Under the pieces are notes generated by a model. It worked only from the letters and a program-made list of their open reading frames with translations, was not told the origin of the DNA and searched no databases. From assembly GCA_010645155.1 (NCBI GenBank), contig JAAGOF010000185.1:1452329-1516328 (forward strand): a stretch of 64,000 nucleotides of DNA, given 5' to 3'. The number at the start of each line of letters is the position of its first letter. Position 1 is the stretch's first letter. The translations under genes and the position numbers were made by a program. Positions 40,901-55,900 of the stretch are shown in pieces. The stretch is from Tigriopus japonicus (Eukaryota; Arthropoda; Copepoda; Harpacticoida; Harpacticidae).

Positions 40901-43900
40901 GCCTCCTCTGTCTCGGTAGTGTCTTTGTTTCTTAAAGTTATGAATGATGGTAAAGAACGTAGGTGTGGCTCAAGATTGACAGGGATAGGAGCTAATAGAC
41001 ATTGCACCATATGCACGAGAGATGATAAAACGAGGAAGATAAAAAGTCATGGCCGCTTGCATTTGAGCTGTCTACCGCTTGTTGCTCATGTGCACAAATA
41101 TGTCACATCACATCTATCTCGACACTTCCAAATGCAACAACAACGACAACGTTAGCGGCGGGGTATCATCACATTTCATGAATGTAAATTCTCAACAAAA
41201 AAAAGAGTTGTGCTTGACGAATAATTGTGTTTAAAAACGGGATTGCGATCTCAACAAGTACTCAAAAACGTGGGTAACGCCTTCATGATTATTCGGGAAG
41301 TCTAAGTGCCAAAAAAGGGTGACTTTTCTCAAAGTTCCAAACACGAGGTCGGCAAATTCTTCCACGCCCATCAAAACCTTCCAAGAATGAAAAGATGAGC
41401 TTGCCATAAAATATGTTGAAAAAGTGACGCATTTCATTTCTTTCTTCAATAGTTTGTCAAATCTTCGCGCATTTTTTACTTTAGAGCACTTGAACTGCAT
41501 TTAATTTTTGGCATTGCGGATGACTATTTACGATGTAGACATTAGTCACAAGCGAACATAGCGCAACGCCTACTAGGTAGATGACTTCAAAATTGGATTC
41601 GAGCGACATGCTGGAATGCCGAGGAGCGGCGATGACTTTTTGTCTTACCACTTCGTATGTATTTACACTCGTTGAATGTTACCCTTTGAGTTAATTGCCA
41701 TTTTTTGCACCAATACTGCCTGATTGTCCTTGAAGAATCCTTACACTACCAACAACAACATCTAAGCATCCATCCATCTATCTTTCCTTCGATCTATCTT
41801 TCTAACCATTCGGGCATGGCGAAGAAGACACACACAATCGATGCAGGATGCGAGATGTCGAGTGCTGATATAAAGCTTAAAGAAACCTTTTCTCACCTTT
41901 AGGGAGCCCACACTTTTGAAGGTTTGTAGATTGAGCTTCAATTTCTCAAACTTCCAATCACGTTCCTGCAAACGAAGAAGAGATTGTGTTTATTACGATT
42001 GGAACGAAAGGTGGTGGTGAATGTCATCTGCAACGAGCTCTAATCGTTTCTAGTTAACACATGGGATTCGCTTAATGCATTGGATGAAGGCTTCGAATGC
42101 TTCAAAAAGAGAGAATATTTGGCCATCCCAAGTTGCTGAACGAAACATTAATCTCCGATACGGATTGTGCTTACTTGTAAATGTGAATAGATTATGTGGA
42201 AACTAATGTCACATATGACTCCATGGACAGCTCATTCGATTGATAAAGAATGATGGTCGAATGAGAGTGAAATGAATTTGAAAGAAAAAAACTGCATCCA
42301 ACCAACCTCTGACGACTAAACTCATGGAGGGAGAAGGCACGACGCACTCAGGCATCGTGGACTTGAAATAGCGCAGATTATGATCAAGGTATTATGTCCG
42401 TGTTTGGAATGTGAAATGCACAGCCAAAGAGAACCTGAATGAAATGGATTAGTATCACTCTTTTTCAAACTTTGATCACCATCCTTGGAGGCCTCAAAAG
42501 CATATTGCTTCCACTACACCACCACCATCACCACCCTTGGTGCTCGTCCCAATGATAAAAGTAGAACCGAGACATGTACAAGGTACGTACAGATGATAGA
42601 CATGTTCTTGCCAGTATCCATGTATAAATGTGGTATGGCACACGTGGAAAATGAAGGGATGATGACTCTGAAGATGACGACAGAGATGACTTTGGATTTC
42701 ATTTGAGTTTCATGACCAGAAGAAATTTGAATGGAGTGACTTATGAATGTACAAGAAAGGGATGAACCACTGCAACCAAAGACGACGGATGAACAGAACC
42801 AGGAGGACAAACTCTTTTCTTCTTAGCCCGTGGTGTGCGTAAAAATATTGCGCAATAAAGGTTTTGGCTTTAAGATTCTCCCCAGTGCGTCTTTTGTTCT
42901 CCTCACCTCAATACAATCACGGATGATCCCCGATTTACAATGATATTTTTTAAAGTGCCAAAAGCCAACCTTTGGCACATTCCATTTCGTTCAGAAAGCG
43001 CGTTGTGTTTTTCCTCGAAATCCTCCTCATCAATTGTCAGTTGTCCACACAACGGTTCCTTCAACCGTGACCATAAGGCCAAATTTGGATTCTGCCATGA
43101 CTTGATCGGTTGTTGCTTCGTCTGACTTGACTTGGTGGTCGTTTGCAATGTACAATGGATTGTGGGCCTTATAGGTACTCGTGGTAGACGATAATAATGC
43201 CAGTACAAGAAATAATTAGTGTCACACTCTTCCTTGATTAATTGAAAATCTCATCATTGATTTCAATTGAAAACAAAGGCAAACCATTGGGCCTCAGATT
43301 AATAGTCTTGGTATGAGGCTTTTTTTGACTCGTCATCAAATGAATTATTCAAATCAAACCCATCAGCCTGACTGTTATTGAACTCACACTTTGGCAATGG
43401 GTTCTAATACCTCCAGTCTTCCTAAATCGATTATTGATTCCATTCGATCTGTGGGTCTTCATTTTGTAATTTGCCCCTTATCAGTTCTGCTTGGCTCTAC
43501 TGGCCTTTAAATAGATCTTTTGGCACAAGCAAGGATTATCTATTAAGCTTGAGGATACAAAATTTACAAGTACAATAATGTGTTAATAACACTCGATTTG
43601 GACTCTCTTCCTGGACCTTTACTCCAAGGAAAACGATCCAGACATCGTTATTTTCCCATGTTAATGGATGATCCTTTTTAGTCGGTCAAAAACGAATGGG
43701 CTAGCTGAGATTCGACAATGGATCAATATTGAAGTAGTGTCTGGAAAGTAAGAGCTCTCGCTTTGTAGGAAGTTAGTTACCTTGGCCGCTTGCTTCATGG
43801 CTGCGATGGTTTTGTCTTTTTCCTCTAATTGGGCCCGGTATAAATCCACGCTCTGACTCTGGCGGAGTTTGTGATGAGCGAAAAATCGATTTTCCTCTCT

Positions 43901-46900
43901 CTGCAAGGAACAGAATGATGTTTCATTTCCTACATACATGTACGTACATAGAACATAGCAGGCAGTTGTAGTGTATTGAAGGGAAGGAAATATTTTCAGG
44001 CCGGAATCCTTAAACGGAATGCTACACGGCTGACATCCACTTTGCATACCATTTTAACGAGGCACTTGTCTGTTCAGTCTTTTGGTACATAAATGATTCC
44101 AATGGAAATTTGTTAGGAGCGCATCAAATCATGAATTGCCGAACGTGCACCTTCCTAATGGACTTGATTTGTGACATTCGGCTACGCATTCCCCTCTCGC
44201 TCAACTCATCCCCATGAGTAGTACATGTGTGTATGTAGTATTATTGTAGCAGACTTCCTTTGCTACCAAGCACTCACTTGGCTGACTAACTGACTGACTG
44301 AATGAGAGACTGAATTCGAGCCGATGGAAGTGGTGGACGTCGTGAGAAATCGTTTTCAAACTTGACGGAAGCACAGTTAAAGTGCTCGGTCTCGTGTTAA
44401 GTAGTATTAGTAGTATGTATCGAGGGCTGAGCTATGAAGCCCATGATGCTCAAGGCAGCACCATCTGACACGAAGCTTCATCTCACCGCTAATGCACAAT
44501 GGTGTCTTGCCATCAAAGCATGCAAACAATTAAACAGCTAGGGAAAGCTTTAACGGTGCCTTCAAAATTCCTTCACTACATACATACAAACTTCGACAAG
44601 TTTGGCGTCGTCCACCACCCAAACTGATCAGTTCGAGGTTGACGGCTAAACTTAAGATCCGATTTTCTCTGCCTGAGTCCGGATCAAATGCTTTGAGACT
44701 TTGAGAGTCGTTTTGACGGACTGAATGCATGCTGTATGCACACTCCACTCCACGTTCCACGTTCCTGGCATGTCATCCACTCGTCATTTCAGGAGATGGA
44801 TGGATGAATGACATTTGACATTGGGAGCTATTGTGATCTTCCCATGTTGACATTGCACTTTCGGAAGTAACCACTTAAAATCTCGTAATAAGTCGAGATT
44901 ATCTTACTATCAATACCGCCGTTACGACACCTCCTAACAAACTCAAAACGAGGACTACGAGGACCCTTGTGAATAGCAAACGTATGGAAGTTGGCCAAAA
45001 AGGAGCTACATTTTTTACCCAGCTACCTCAATGCCTAATGGAATGTGGTAAAGCAAGGATCTAAAGCCACTAAGTTTTCAATTGTGTTCCACTCAGATCA
45101 AAACTTGGCGAACATTTGCTGAGGCCAAAAAACAACTTGCGCTTGCTTAACTGGAGATTCCAATAACCCACGGCTCAAGTGGGTGGTTAAAGGGATACGA
45201 GCTGAACGATGGGGTTCCTGTTTCATTTCATCTCACCTCAAATTCACGCGTTTGAAGTCCTTCTCCCACCTTACTTAGATGCAAATAGTGTAACATTGCT
45301 GCATGCAGTCATTTTGGCACACGGACAAGAATTTGTTCGTGGTTGACTTTGAGAAGTGTTTAAAGACTAGCATGTTACGGTCCAATATTTCAGACAGCCT
45401 CAACGGAAGGATAAGAAGATGATGTTGGAGTGGTCTTTTGTGGGACTCACAAACCCACACGTAATTAATCTTGAATCTTCCTGAAACTCATCCCTTTCCT
45501 TCTCATCCGTGTCCTTCATCCTTCTATCTCCTTATCCTGCCGTTCCTTTCCTCCTCATTATCATGATGATCACCATCATCATCATTCTCAAAGGATTATT
45601 CACAAAATCAGCCTCTAATTATAGGCTTCACCCTCTCTCCCGCCCATTTTGGGCCAAACTCGACAAACATTAACTGACATTATGCATGACATCGAACCTA
45701 AACTTTGGCTGGCAAGTTGCTTCCTTTGGAGCTAAACATATCCCTTTAGGCACAACAACCCAGATTTGGGCCTTTAAGAGCCAAACCATATGATTCTTCC
45801 TCGCTTATGATGTTTTGACTGAAATGTGAAAAAACGTGGTGCGAGATTAAACACCGTCTTGGTTTGATATTCCACCCTTCGCCCACCAACATCCCAATTA
45901 ATTGGTTCCATCCCTCAAAGAGTTGAACGAGCAACACCAACACACCCAACTGATTGTGTCAAGCTATTGATTCAAAGAATTGAGCTCGAAGAGTAATCGA
46001 TCAAAGCATGAGTTACAATTGACAAAGATGAATTGCTCCGGAAGATTTATAAATGCTAGCTAGCTAGCTAGCTTCATGTCATTGGTACCTACACTTTAGT
46101 TCCATCCAGATGCAACAATACCAACATTACAAAGGTGTCCAAAAACACTCTTTCAAACAAAAACTTGCACATGAAATATAAGGCGACCATCCATCAATGG
46201 TAAACAAAAAGATTCAATTGTGAATGAACCTCATTTCGACGCACCCTCAAAGATATGGGTTTGAAGACTATGAAAAAGACACGGCAGATCAAGGAGTCCC
46301 AAGTTCCCAAGCATGTTGTCTGAAACTCCCAGGATAACAAAGATGAGCTCATGATAAGTCTGCAGTGTTGCTTCAGACCATCTAAGATTTTGCATCTTGT
46401 CCGTGTTTTGCATGAGATTTATTCACTGATTGGGCTCTTGACAGAGGGTGGAGTGAAGTCAATCGATCCCAAACAAGAGGGATGTATGGATGTGTTTGGG
46501 TGCTCAACTGGGATGAATCCCAGCGACCATTATGATCATCCGTGGCAACAACACCCCGATCACCCCACACGAAGAGAATTCGTTCATGTCAGTTTGGGGG
46601 CACAAAAAGAACATTTGCGAGATCCTCATCAACTTGAAAAGGATTAGGATTCATGTAAATCTGATAGGAAGTCTATCAGTCTATCGACTGGTTCGGACAA
46701 GTGGAGATTCATCAATTGACTTCCGGGTTGATCTCGTGTTCTGATAGAAAACTGATCTTTTTTCTTCTCTCCATTAGACGTTTGTTGGAACCTCAAGCTT
46801 CAATTATACACGTACAGTACACTAGCTCGTGATCCCTAATGTATTATTCTAAAGGCATTCCAGGTCTGCCAAGATTTCCATATGCGATTTGGATGATTAA

Positions 46901-49900
46901 GCCCCCCTCAAATATCATCCTCAAGGGTATCATTAGAGGCCATATTCATTATGAAAAGGTACATTGAACATTCCAAAGTGGTCATCAGGTTTGGAGTGTA
47001 CACAATATCCGACCCCGGAGATTTTGGTCTCGCTCTTCTCCAGATTGAGATGATGTTTTTGCATCCCTTCATCTGATGATCTCGCTGTAAGGGGTTCTTT
47101 TTACATGGGGCGATACACACTACTCCCTGGATAATTAAGCCGACTTGTTTTTATGGAATCTTGACGCAACCTAGCACCCTGAAGTAGAATGGTAGGCTGC
47201 CAATTTCTGGTCATCCCCATTGACCCGCAGGCCACAACCCCTTGATCTAAGTGGTCCCTCTCTGATAAAAACCAAAGAGATCGGAAGTAGTTCAGGTACA
47301 GTCAAAATTGGATGCAAAAACACTCGCTTTAAATTATTTTATGTAGTTGTTGATAAAGGAATTGTTTTGTCGTAGACGGAAACTTTCATTCAGTTAATAA
47401 CATCCTTTGACATACTAAGATAACTTGTACGTATAATGTTATTGCAGAGGGACAATACTTTATTTCCAATTTTGACTGTACCTCGTTTCAATCTCAAAGA
47501 ACGGTTCTCGGGTCCAGTTTTGTTGATATCGCCTCCAAAGCTACCATCTTGGAGCTCGTTTCGCATCCAATCTTTCTTTCTTTCTTCCTTTCTTTCGGTA
47601 TTCTGCTTGAAAGGCGTCAGGTGTTGAGACTCAAAAAATGGTGCTACGTATGTATTGCTCGAAGTTTCTGTGACGTTTCATTTGCCAGAAACACGACAAA
47701 ACAGAATGAAAGGCGATAAGAGCCATCTCTGGCACTTGAAACGCCATGTTTGGTTCCCTGGCCTATTTTCCTTTTTATGCGATTGCCTCATGGCCAAGAA
47801 ATACTCATGACGAAGAGCTATTATTGTCCATGATTGGGCCTAAAAGAAGGCCTAATTTCAGATCAAGTTGGTTTCTCCGCTAAGAACGTAGAGAAACACG
47901 ATATAGGGCTTTTCCCTTGAATGTTTGCCATTTAAAATTTAGCGTACACTTTTAAAAGTAAGGTTCATAAACAAATTACACTCTTATTTTTGCGCCCCTT
48001 TTTTTGTACGTATTCCTCATCAAAGATGGAAGGAGTGAGAATTTATGGGAAAGGAAAGTGACCCTTGATATTATACACATTCTCGGAAAACATATCCTTG
48101 AAACAATGATGAACACACAATGATTAAAGGTTTTTGTTTCGAAGTTTTTTTGCTGGGCCCCATGAAAATAATGTACCAGTACTTGTAAATGAAATGCACC
48201 TCTATACTTCCAGATGGCACCAACAATTTAACCAAAAAGACTATTGTCATTGTAGTCACTGCACTAACATTCGAGTTATATATCCTAATTGGTAGTTAAA
48301 TCAATCAAAGGAAAAGTGATTGTTTTTCTTACCCTCGGTTTTCCTTTTCCGGAGTCGGTATTACCGTTAGTCCTTCGATCACTGGTTTGCACTTCATTTC
48401 CGCTGGACCTCGAAACGCTGTTTGACCTTTTTGGCCTTGGAATAAAGGAATTCAAACTGGGGCTTTCTGGGGACTCTTGTGCCACTCGAAGCTGAAAATC
48501 AGAGTAAATTCGCTCAATCTTTGGTCTCATTTGAAATGTATGCACATATTTGAGGAGGATAATAGGCCCTTGTTCCTGCGTTCTCTTGACGTTCCAATTG
48601 CAAAGTATGTGTATCCTCTGGAGATTTCTCGATTCTCGTTACTACTGTCTTGACACTGCACATGTGTTTGAAATGGTATTACGAGTGCATGATGATTGCA
48701 CGTTGAATTCTCAAGGCGAACCATTTTTCTCCTTTACTTAATTGAATTACCATTGCATCAACCTTGATCCAAAAGTCGGTTCCCAGCCTCAAATTTGTCA
48801 GTTGATTCTCTGACAAAAGCAAGATTGTTGGATTGAAACTAAAATTTAGAACCACTTTTGGTACTTTTCAACTCTCTATACGCACTTTTTCAAGTATAGA
48901 TGCGAAACTTGGCTCGAACGAATGAATGAATGTGGAAGAAAAGGAGCTGCGGACAAAGTGATAAATTTCTTATCTGAGAAAGAGGAGGAAAACATCCTTC
49001 TTAATCTTGGTGGTTTCAATCTTGGCGAAAACGGAATGGAGCCTCGACGATATGTAAATTTTTAGGCGTCATTTAACTCTACAGGTGGCTCGGTAATATT
49101 TCTTTTCTACTTTCCTTTTCAGGATTCAGGGACCTTGCTGCCATCATGAAAGTGGTTTCATAACAGCAAGCTGACTCGCTCGCTAGCTTTTTGCCCGCCA
49201 ACTATTTTTATTGCACTCCCCCCACTGATGAAGACTTGACCAAGTCTCAAGTTCCACCTCTGTTTTCCCTGAGAGTTACTTCTTTTCCTGACAAATGGAC
49301 AAATGAAGAGCACCGACCTATTTATTCTTTCTTTTGACAATTAGAGAAAGCTAGAGGCGATTTCAAAGACTCGAAACGTCCATGATGTTCCCGTTCTCAA
49401 TTATCCGCATCTACGTATGTAGCTCTTTCCTGGCAAGCAAGGGTGACGACGAAGGCGACTCGAAAGAAAAACGGGAAGCATCCACGGTCCGAAAGTGTTT
49501 TCGCCCCTCGAGGCCATCCAGATAAAGAGGCTATTAACAGTGGATGAAGGCGGCCGTCTTGCTTGAACCTGCTATTTTTCAACCCCTCCTAGTGTTGAAA
49601 TGTGAACAAGTGGAAAAGCCCACGATGAGTGAAAATGAGCGTAGACGACGTACGGTGATGATAAAAATTGATGGGATTGAGCGGGCCCTTCGTTTCATCA
49701 CGAATCTCAAAAGAATCGGAAATGGTGGTCTCCCCATTCGATTTCGGAGGTGTTTCCCAAGCTCGTCAATACGTCGTTGCAATTATTGGTGAAAAAGGTC
49801 TCGCCGTTCCCGTGTGGATTGGTTTGAGAACGAATTCTTGGGATACTTTCTTCCGTTCGGTTTGATGGATGGGAAAGACATTTTATCGTCTTGCCCTCCA

Positions 49901-52900
49901 GCCAACCATCAGACTCCAATTGGTTTTTGGCTTTTGTCGTTTTTAAGTGATTCTGAACTTGAAATGCGGCATTCCTTCGCTTCACCTTGGGTTTCCTGGG
50001 TTCCAAGCTCAGGAATGCGTATTATCTAATCGAATGAGGATTCGGGTGGCCCATCCATTCATTAATTCGGGACCTGTGAGGCGAAAGTTGGCTGAGAACG
50101 CAAGATGTGCAATTGCACACACAGCCAAAGGCTTGAGAGACCAAGACTAACCCTCTGGATTATTCTCAATGCTCGACCATTGTGAAAACGTGCCAAATTT
50201 CACACCATTACTTATTGTTATCCCTCGCCGATTCGATTCGAATGATTACCACAAGAATTCCCCCATAGCACTCCGATACCGCCAGTGAAAAGCACATGCA
50301 CAGGTGCCAAATGTTATTACATAATATTGGTTTCGCGTACTTTTGACATTATTATAATTCAGGACGTCCGGTTGTTCTGTGTAGACTGTTTTCGTTCAGA
50401 GAATCGTTCGCATCGTGCACCTAGATTCTCTTTGACTCCGCAGAAACAGGGCTTCATGAGAGCCTTTGATCTGACAAGTGAGTCGTTGTTTTTGCGATAC
50501 CGTCTTTTTCCACGTTCAACAATTCCCAATACTGATGTAGTACGCACTACATGTATGTACTTTACGTGGAGGAGAGTCGACTCTTGAGGCAGTTTTTCCC
50601 CCTTCTCAAGCTCGTGAGAGAGGCTAATCTTGGGAACTTGAGTCACGTTGGTGTTGTTGTGGATGGTCCCGAAATCAAGAGAGGTAAAAGGTAAAAAGAC
50701 CGTTGTTGAATGGACCGGCTTGATCACGCATTCTGACCATTAGTTAGTTCCACTATTTTTTCTTGTGGCACCTCAGATTGTTTGCGTTTGTGCCTGAGTC
50801 GTCTTAGGCACAAAGAACTCCAAATTACTCATCCTGGAATGTGTTTTGTCAGCGAGTAACGGGCATCACGAATGTCCGTCTCCTTATGGAGCTACAATTT
50901 CGATCGACTATTTCATTTCCCACACCTCACTTTGGATAAATAAAAGAGATCATTCCTTACAGTAATCGGCTTAACTGAAGACATGTCCGTTGCTTCCTAC
51001 ATCCTTGGGCACGATTAGTCGACTTGAAGCTCTTATCGGCCCAAACTTTTTATATGGCTTTACTTTTAGGTGTTGTTGAAAGAAGACGACGACGACGACG
51101 ACGAAGAAGAAGAAGAAAGAACTGTCTCATCTCTAGCATTTTTTACCAAGTGCATTCGAACGATTATTCGGACGGTCGAGCCAAGGGGCATTTGGAAGGA
51201 AGCTTCATTGAAGGTGAAAGTGGTTCTTCAAGTGGCCAACCAAGTTCAACTACCTCTACCAATCCGAAAAGACGACGACCACGGACACACACAAGAGGCA
51301 AAGCACGGAGGAGATGAAGAGGAAAGAGGTGTTCACCAAACCAAGTGAGTCCAAGAACAGCTCCCTTATTAATGGAGTGGTTTCCTCGAATCATGGCTTG
51401 CAAATCACGCCTTGACACGATGCATCAACCAACTGGCTGGCAGCACATTGACTAACTGACTGACGACGAACCACCACCACCACGACCATGTCACCCGGTC
51501 GCAACATGCATTTTTTCTGCATTGCCCAACGATGTCAAACCACTTTGGACTGAGCTAATTCTGGTGGAACTGCCATGTTTTAATTAGACAATTGGACTTT
51601 AATACCATTCCTGGCATTGGCAAATCAGCAATGCCAACCATTGCTCACTGAATGAACGTTGTACAATGCAATGGTCTTTTGATTCAGAAGAAGTCTCTGG
51701 ATCCTTGGATGAGGAAAGAAATGAAATAAACAAATGGTTCGTTCGAACTTGCTCTCGAAATCGATCTGAAATTCTGATGATGGTCGTTAAAGAGTGCTCC
51801 TCCTACCCATTCCACTCGATCATCCATCAAACTCGGGGGAGTCATTTTGGCCGGAAATTGGGCCCTTTCAGTTTTGTTCTGTGCCCCCGATTTGTAGTCG
51901 AATGTCTTTCATTCTTTTTCAGAGCGCAAATAGAATCCGGCCAAGGCGCAAGAAGAACAATGGACTTCGGGAAGAAGCTCTTTAAATGAGAATGAAAAAC
52001 GAGAAAAGGGCCCCCAGAGAATAGGATTTTCTCTGTTAAAGGAGGATGGATGGATCATCCATCTCGTTGGTTCTAGTTTCAATCATTAATACATTGTTTG
52101 TATTCGAACATTTCGAAGACTCGAACGTCTCAGAGAATAGACCAGAAATTCCATTCATCTTAAAGAGGCCCCTGCATATTACAGGAACGTAAAATTCTGC
52201 CTATCTTAAAAAAACAAATGGCTTACATGTCAGTCGAATATTCCTTTTCGATTTGACGTTCTGACTGACATCAGGTAACTCGTTAGTTCCGACACTTTGC
52301 ATGTGACACATCTTCTCACATGTCGCAATTGTTACTCTTTGAAAGTGCACGTAATCCTACAAAATAGACTGACTCGAGTGCAATATCTTGAAAACTGTGT
52401 TTCAGTGGGTTCTGATGGGTTACTTCCAAAATATGACAGGACTGTGCACAAAGATGGATTTGTCCATGACCTGAGGAGGGAGAATTCAAGTACTAGAATC
52501 TGAATGTGGATTTGATCGATGATTAGGACGTGAGGAAAGAGGAAAAGAAGAAGCGTTTGGGCACGACCCACATTTCACAGGGTGTTTCATCAGCTGCTGC
52601 TTTTATGAGACAAACAAATTTTCCAGCGAATACTTTTCCTGCGATTTAAACGTTCGGTGTTGATGCTGTGAACTTAAATGGAAATTTGAAGACAAAAAAC
52701 GAAGAGATCTGATTTTTAAAATCCAAAACAATTGCTTTAGGTCAGCCTGGCAGGGTTTTGCCCTTTAACTCTTTCTGTTCTCATGATTGCACTTATTCCT
52801 TGAGCAGAGATTGCTCAGGGGTCACGTAATGATGAGAATTAGATCAGCCTTATTCATTGTTTGGAGTAAACCAATAACCAAAACTTCCGTCAAAAAACTA

Positions 52901-55900
52901 CTTGATTATGCGGCTCCCCGTAGTCACAAACATCGGCGTTCGGAACGTAATGAAACGAGGTCTCGAGTTGTTCTCTTTAAGGCGACAGATCTTTAAACCC
53001 TTTTAAGTGAGGAACAGCTGAGCCAAATATGGTGGAACGTAGGCCATTGGATCGTTGATCATGATGGATTGGCTCGATTTCTTTGTGTGTTAAAAGCCGT
53101 GGGGATGCACGTGGAAAGAGAAGATACGGGAAGCACGAACGAACCAAGGTTTGTCTTCCCAAATCAGACGGATGTAGAACACGTCGTAAGAACGAACCTA
53201 CCTACGTAGTGAATGGGGAGGACCCTAGCTAGTGCTCGCTATGTACTGTACGTAGCGTATTTGTTGACTCCTTGAGTGGGTGCCAAAGGTCGGAGGGAAA
53301 AGTTGTGTGGAATCTTTACTCGGATCGATTTGATCTCCATTTCTGGGATTTTTTGGCCTGAGAGATTCCCTTTTTTACACACATGGGACTCTGGGTGCTG
53401 CTGACAAAGCCGGAAAATGACAATTTGTCTTGAAAACGAACTTGATGAGGGAAGAAGGCGAAGAAGAGCGAGAGGAAACGGGAATTTTCGTCTTGATTGG
53501 AGAAACGGGCTCGTCTTAATTGGACCGCTGTCGAGTGTAAGTTCGAAAAACGGATTCGAAGTCACAAGGAGAAGGATGGTGGATTTCGACAGAACTTTAA
53601 TGGGGGATCTAACTGTTTGAATCTCTTCAATTCATCCAGATTACTCGCAAAAGCTGACACCCTCACATTAGAGTGTTCCCGTGCTTACGGTTGTCCAACA
53701 AAGCGCCAATTGAGTCCAATAAAGAGAAGCTTCAAGCTTTTGAGACGAACTCTTAGTTAATGGGAAAGTATGTTGTATTCACCCTGGGAGTTTCTATCAC
53801 GAAACTGTCATGGATCATAATCAAATCATGAGTGGTCTCTCCCCTATTCCATTAGATGGATTGCTCACGATCGTCAAGCCACTTTTGCGATCCCTGCTTG
53901 GAAAATGTCATTTGAAAGCGGTTTGACGTAATACCTCCCGTGTTTTAATGCAATGTGTGATGTGTCAGCAAGCTTGAGAGGAGAAATCAATTTTCTTAGG
54001 GAACAGTCTTGAATTCTGGTTCAGGTTTTCGACCAAGCTCACCTAGCCCAGAGTTTGGTTGACACGCAAGAATTTGGTTTAGATCGAGGGGGTCGTAACA
54101 ACACGTATACGACGCTCTGGCCGACATTGTCTCCAGCTGTTTCTTTGCCGGAGTCGATTTTTTCTTTCAAACCAAACAAGGGCGCTTTTTAAAACTATAA
54201 AACAAGATTCAATCACCATATTTGAATTGCCCTATTGTGGCAAATTGTTAGTAGAGTATCCTTTGGCATTTGGGAAGTACGCTCTGAGGGCTTCCTTCCA
54301 AGGTTCGGATCACAAAAGATACGTCGATTTTTTTACGAAAATTTCTCTTGACATTTTATTGTCCCTTTTTCTTAAAAAACCTCAGGTGCAAAAAACAAAA
54401 TGCTTCCACTAAAAGACTTGGCTATCTTCCACGTGAGACATTTTCTTGAAGGAGTCACATTTGCAATTACTCTGACCTGTGAAGAAAAAAAAACTCCACA
54501 AGAACCCCTAAACTTCGAGAATGAGCTCTTTACTGGTTTTCGCAAAATTCCCATTTCCAACTTAGGCGTATCGCATTTTTTAGATGAATTGTCTGTATTC
54601 AAGCTCATGACATGAATTACTTAATGAAAGCGAAATTGAAAAGTTTCGAAGATTGGTTCCTCAGGTCGTGATGATGATAAGGAATTCACTTATAATACAA
54701 GCTTCCGTCTCAACCCTCTCATTTTCCTAATGATTCGAAGCACATTGTGCGTACATTGTCGGTAATGATGGAATGAGGCTCTTTATTGAGCAATATATCT
54801 TTATCTCTTGGCAAGGTTGTCCCAATGGTCTGTCGGTGGTGGCTACGTAGTCAAATAATGATGGCTTCCTCCCCTCCATTTCGACAATTTTTGACAAGCA
54901 GGGGAAAAACAAAGAGCCTTCTGAAAAGGCGTTCAAATGGTTCCGTGAACATCGCACAGTTCTATTGAGTCAACCCGTAATAGCAGTGTATTAAGTCTTC
55001 GCCCAAATTGACTTGTCCCCTATCGTCATTTTCAGTAAACAAATAGAAAATTTCTCTTCTGTGACAATACATAATGATCATGGGGACCTTTCATTCGTGG
55101 ACCGAAATGTGAAGAAAATACCACGGAGTGTTTAGTGTTATTAAGAAAGATTGGGCCCTTTTCGACTCCAAATCATATGTGTGTGTGCTGATCTTGTCCA
55201 AAAGGTTTTTACTTTGTCTTCATCATCATTGTTATCCTCTCGTTCCTTGGTCAGTGAAGCATGGAAGGCTAAGTTTAAATCTCGACAAGTCTTTCCCGTC
55301 TCCACTTGTGCTAATGCCTCTAACAAAGGTTAGTTTTGATGGCTGTCAGAAATGTCAAAAATATTTTTGAGCATTTTGAACCTGAGGTCTTTTCAGAAAG
55401 TGGTTAGTTAGTTACTCGCTCTCTGCTTCTTTGAAGGTTGGTTGGAGGAAACCCGGCAATGATGTTGACGAACTTTGCAGCATGGCCATGCTCATCCATC
55501 CACCTACACATGTTGTGAAATGCGATGATGCACGGTGCATTTTGACCTTTACTTGATATTTTCTTCTGGCTTCCGAAACCTTGATTTCCCTCGTCTGGTT
55601 ATTGATTTCCGGACGACTTTGTTCTTCTATACACATATACATACCAAGTACGTACGAGTAGCATGCATGAAATGTGTGCTGCTTCCAGCTCCGTGTATCA
55701 TGCTCTTTTCCGATCTGGATACTGGAGGATCGATGTAATCCGGTTCAAAATTGAAAAATAAACCCACTCTCCCAACGAAGTGCTTGAGCCTCGCTCAAGA
55801 CACTTCATTCTCCATGCGAAGACTAAAATGTGACGCAAGATTGTTCAGCACCCCTTGAACAGGGCGGAGCATTTCAATCTAATGTACGGTGAGTACCGAG

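Noticed and set aside
49544..50150. Cluster of overlapping ORFs on both strands
   Set aside because: Open in several frames at once without a family signal; treated as intron of the coiled-coil gene.
51024..51348. Overlapping plus-strand ORFs with poly-Arg and poly-Asp/Glu
   Set aside because: Produced by the GAC/GAA microsatellite at 51083-51119.
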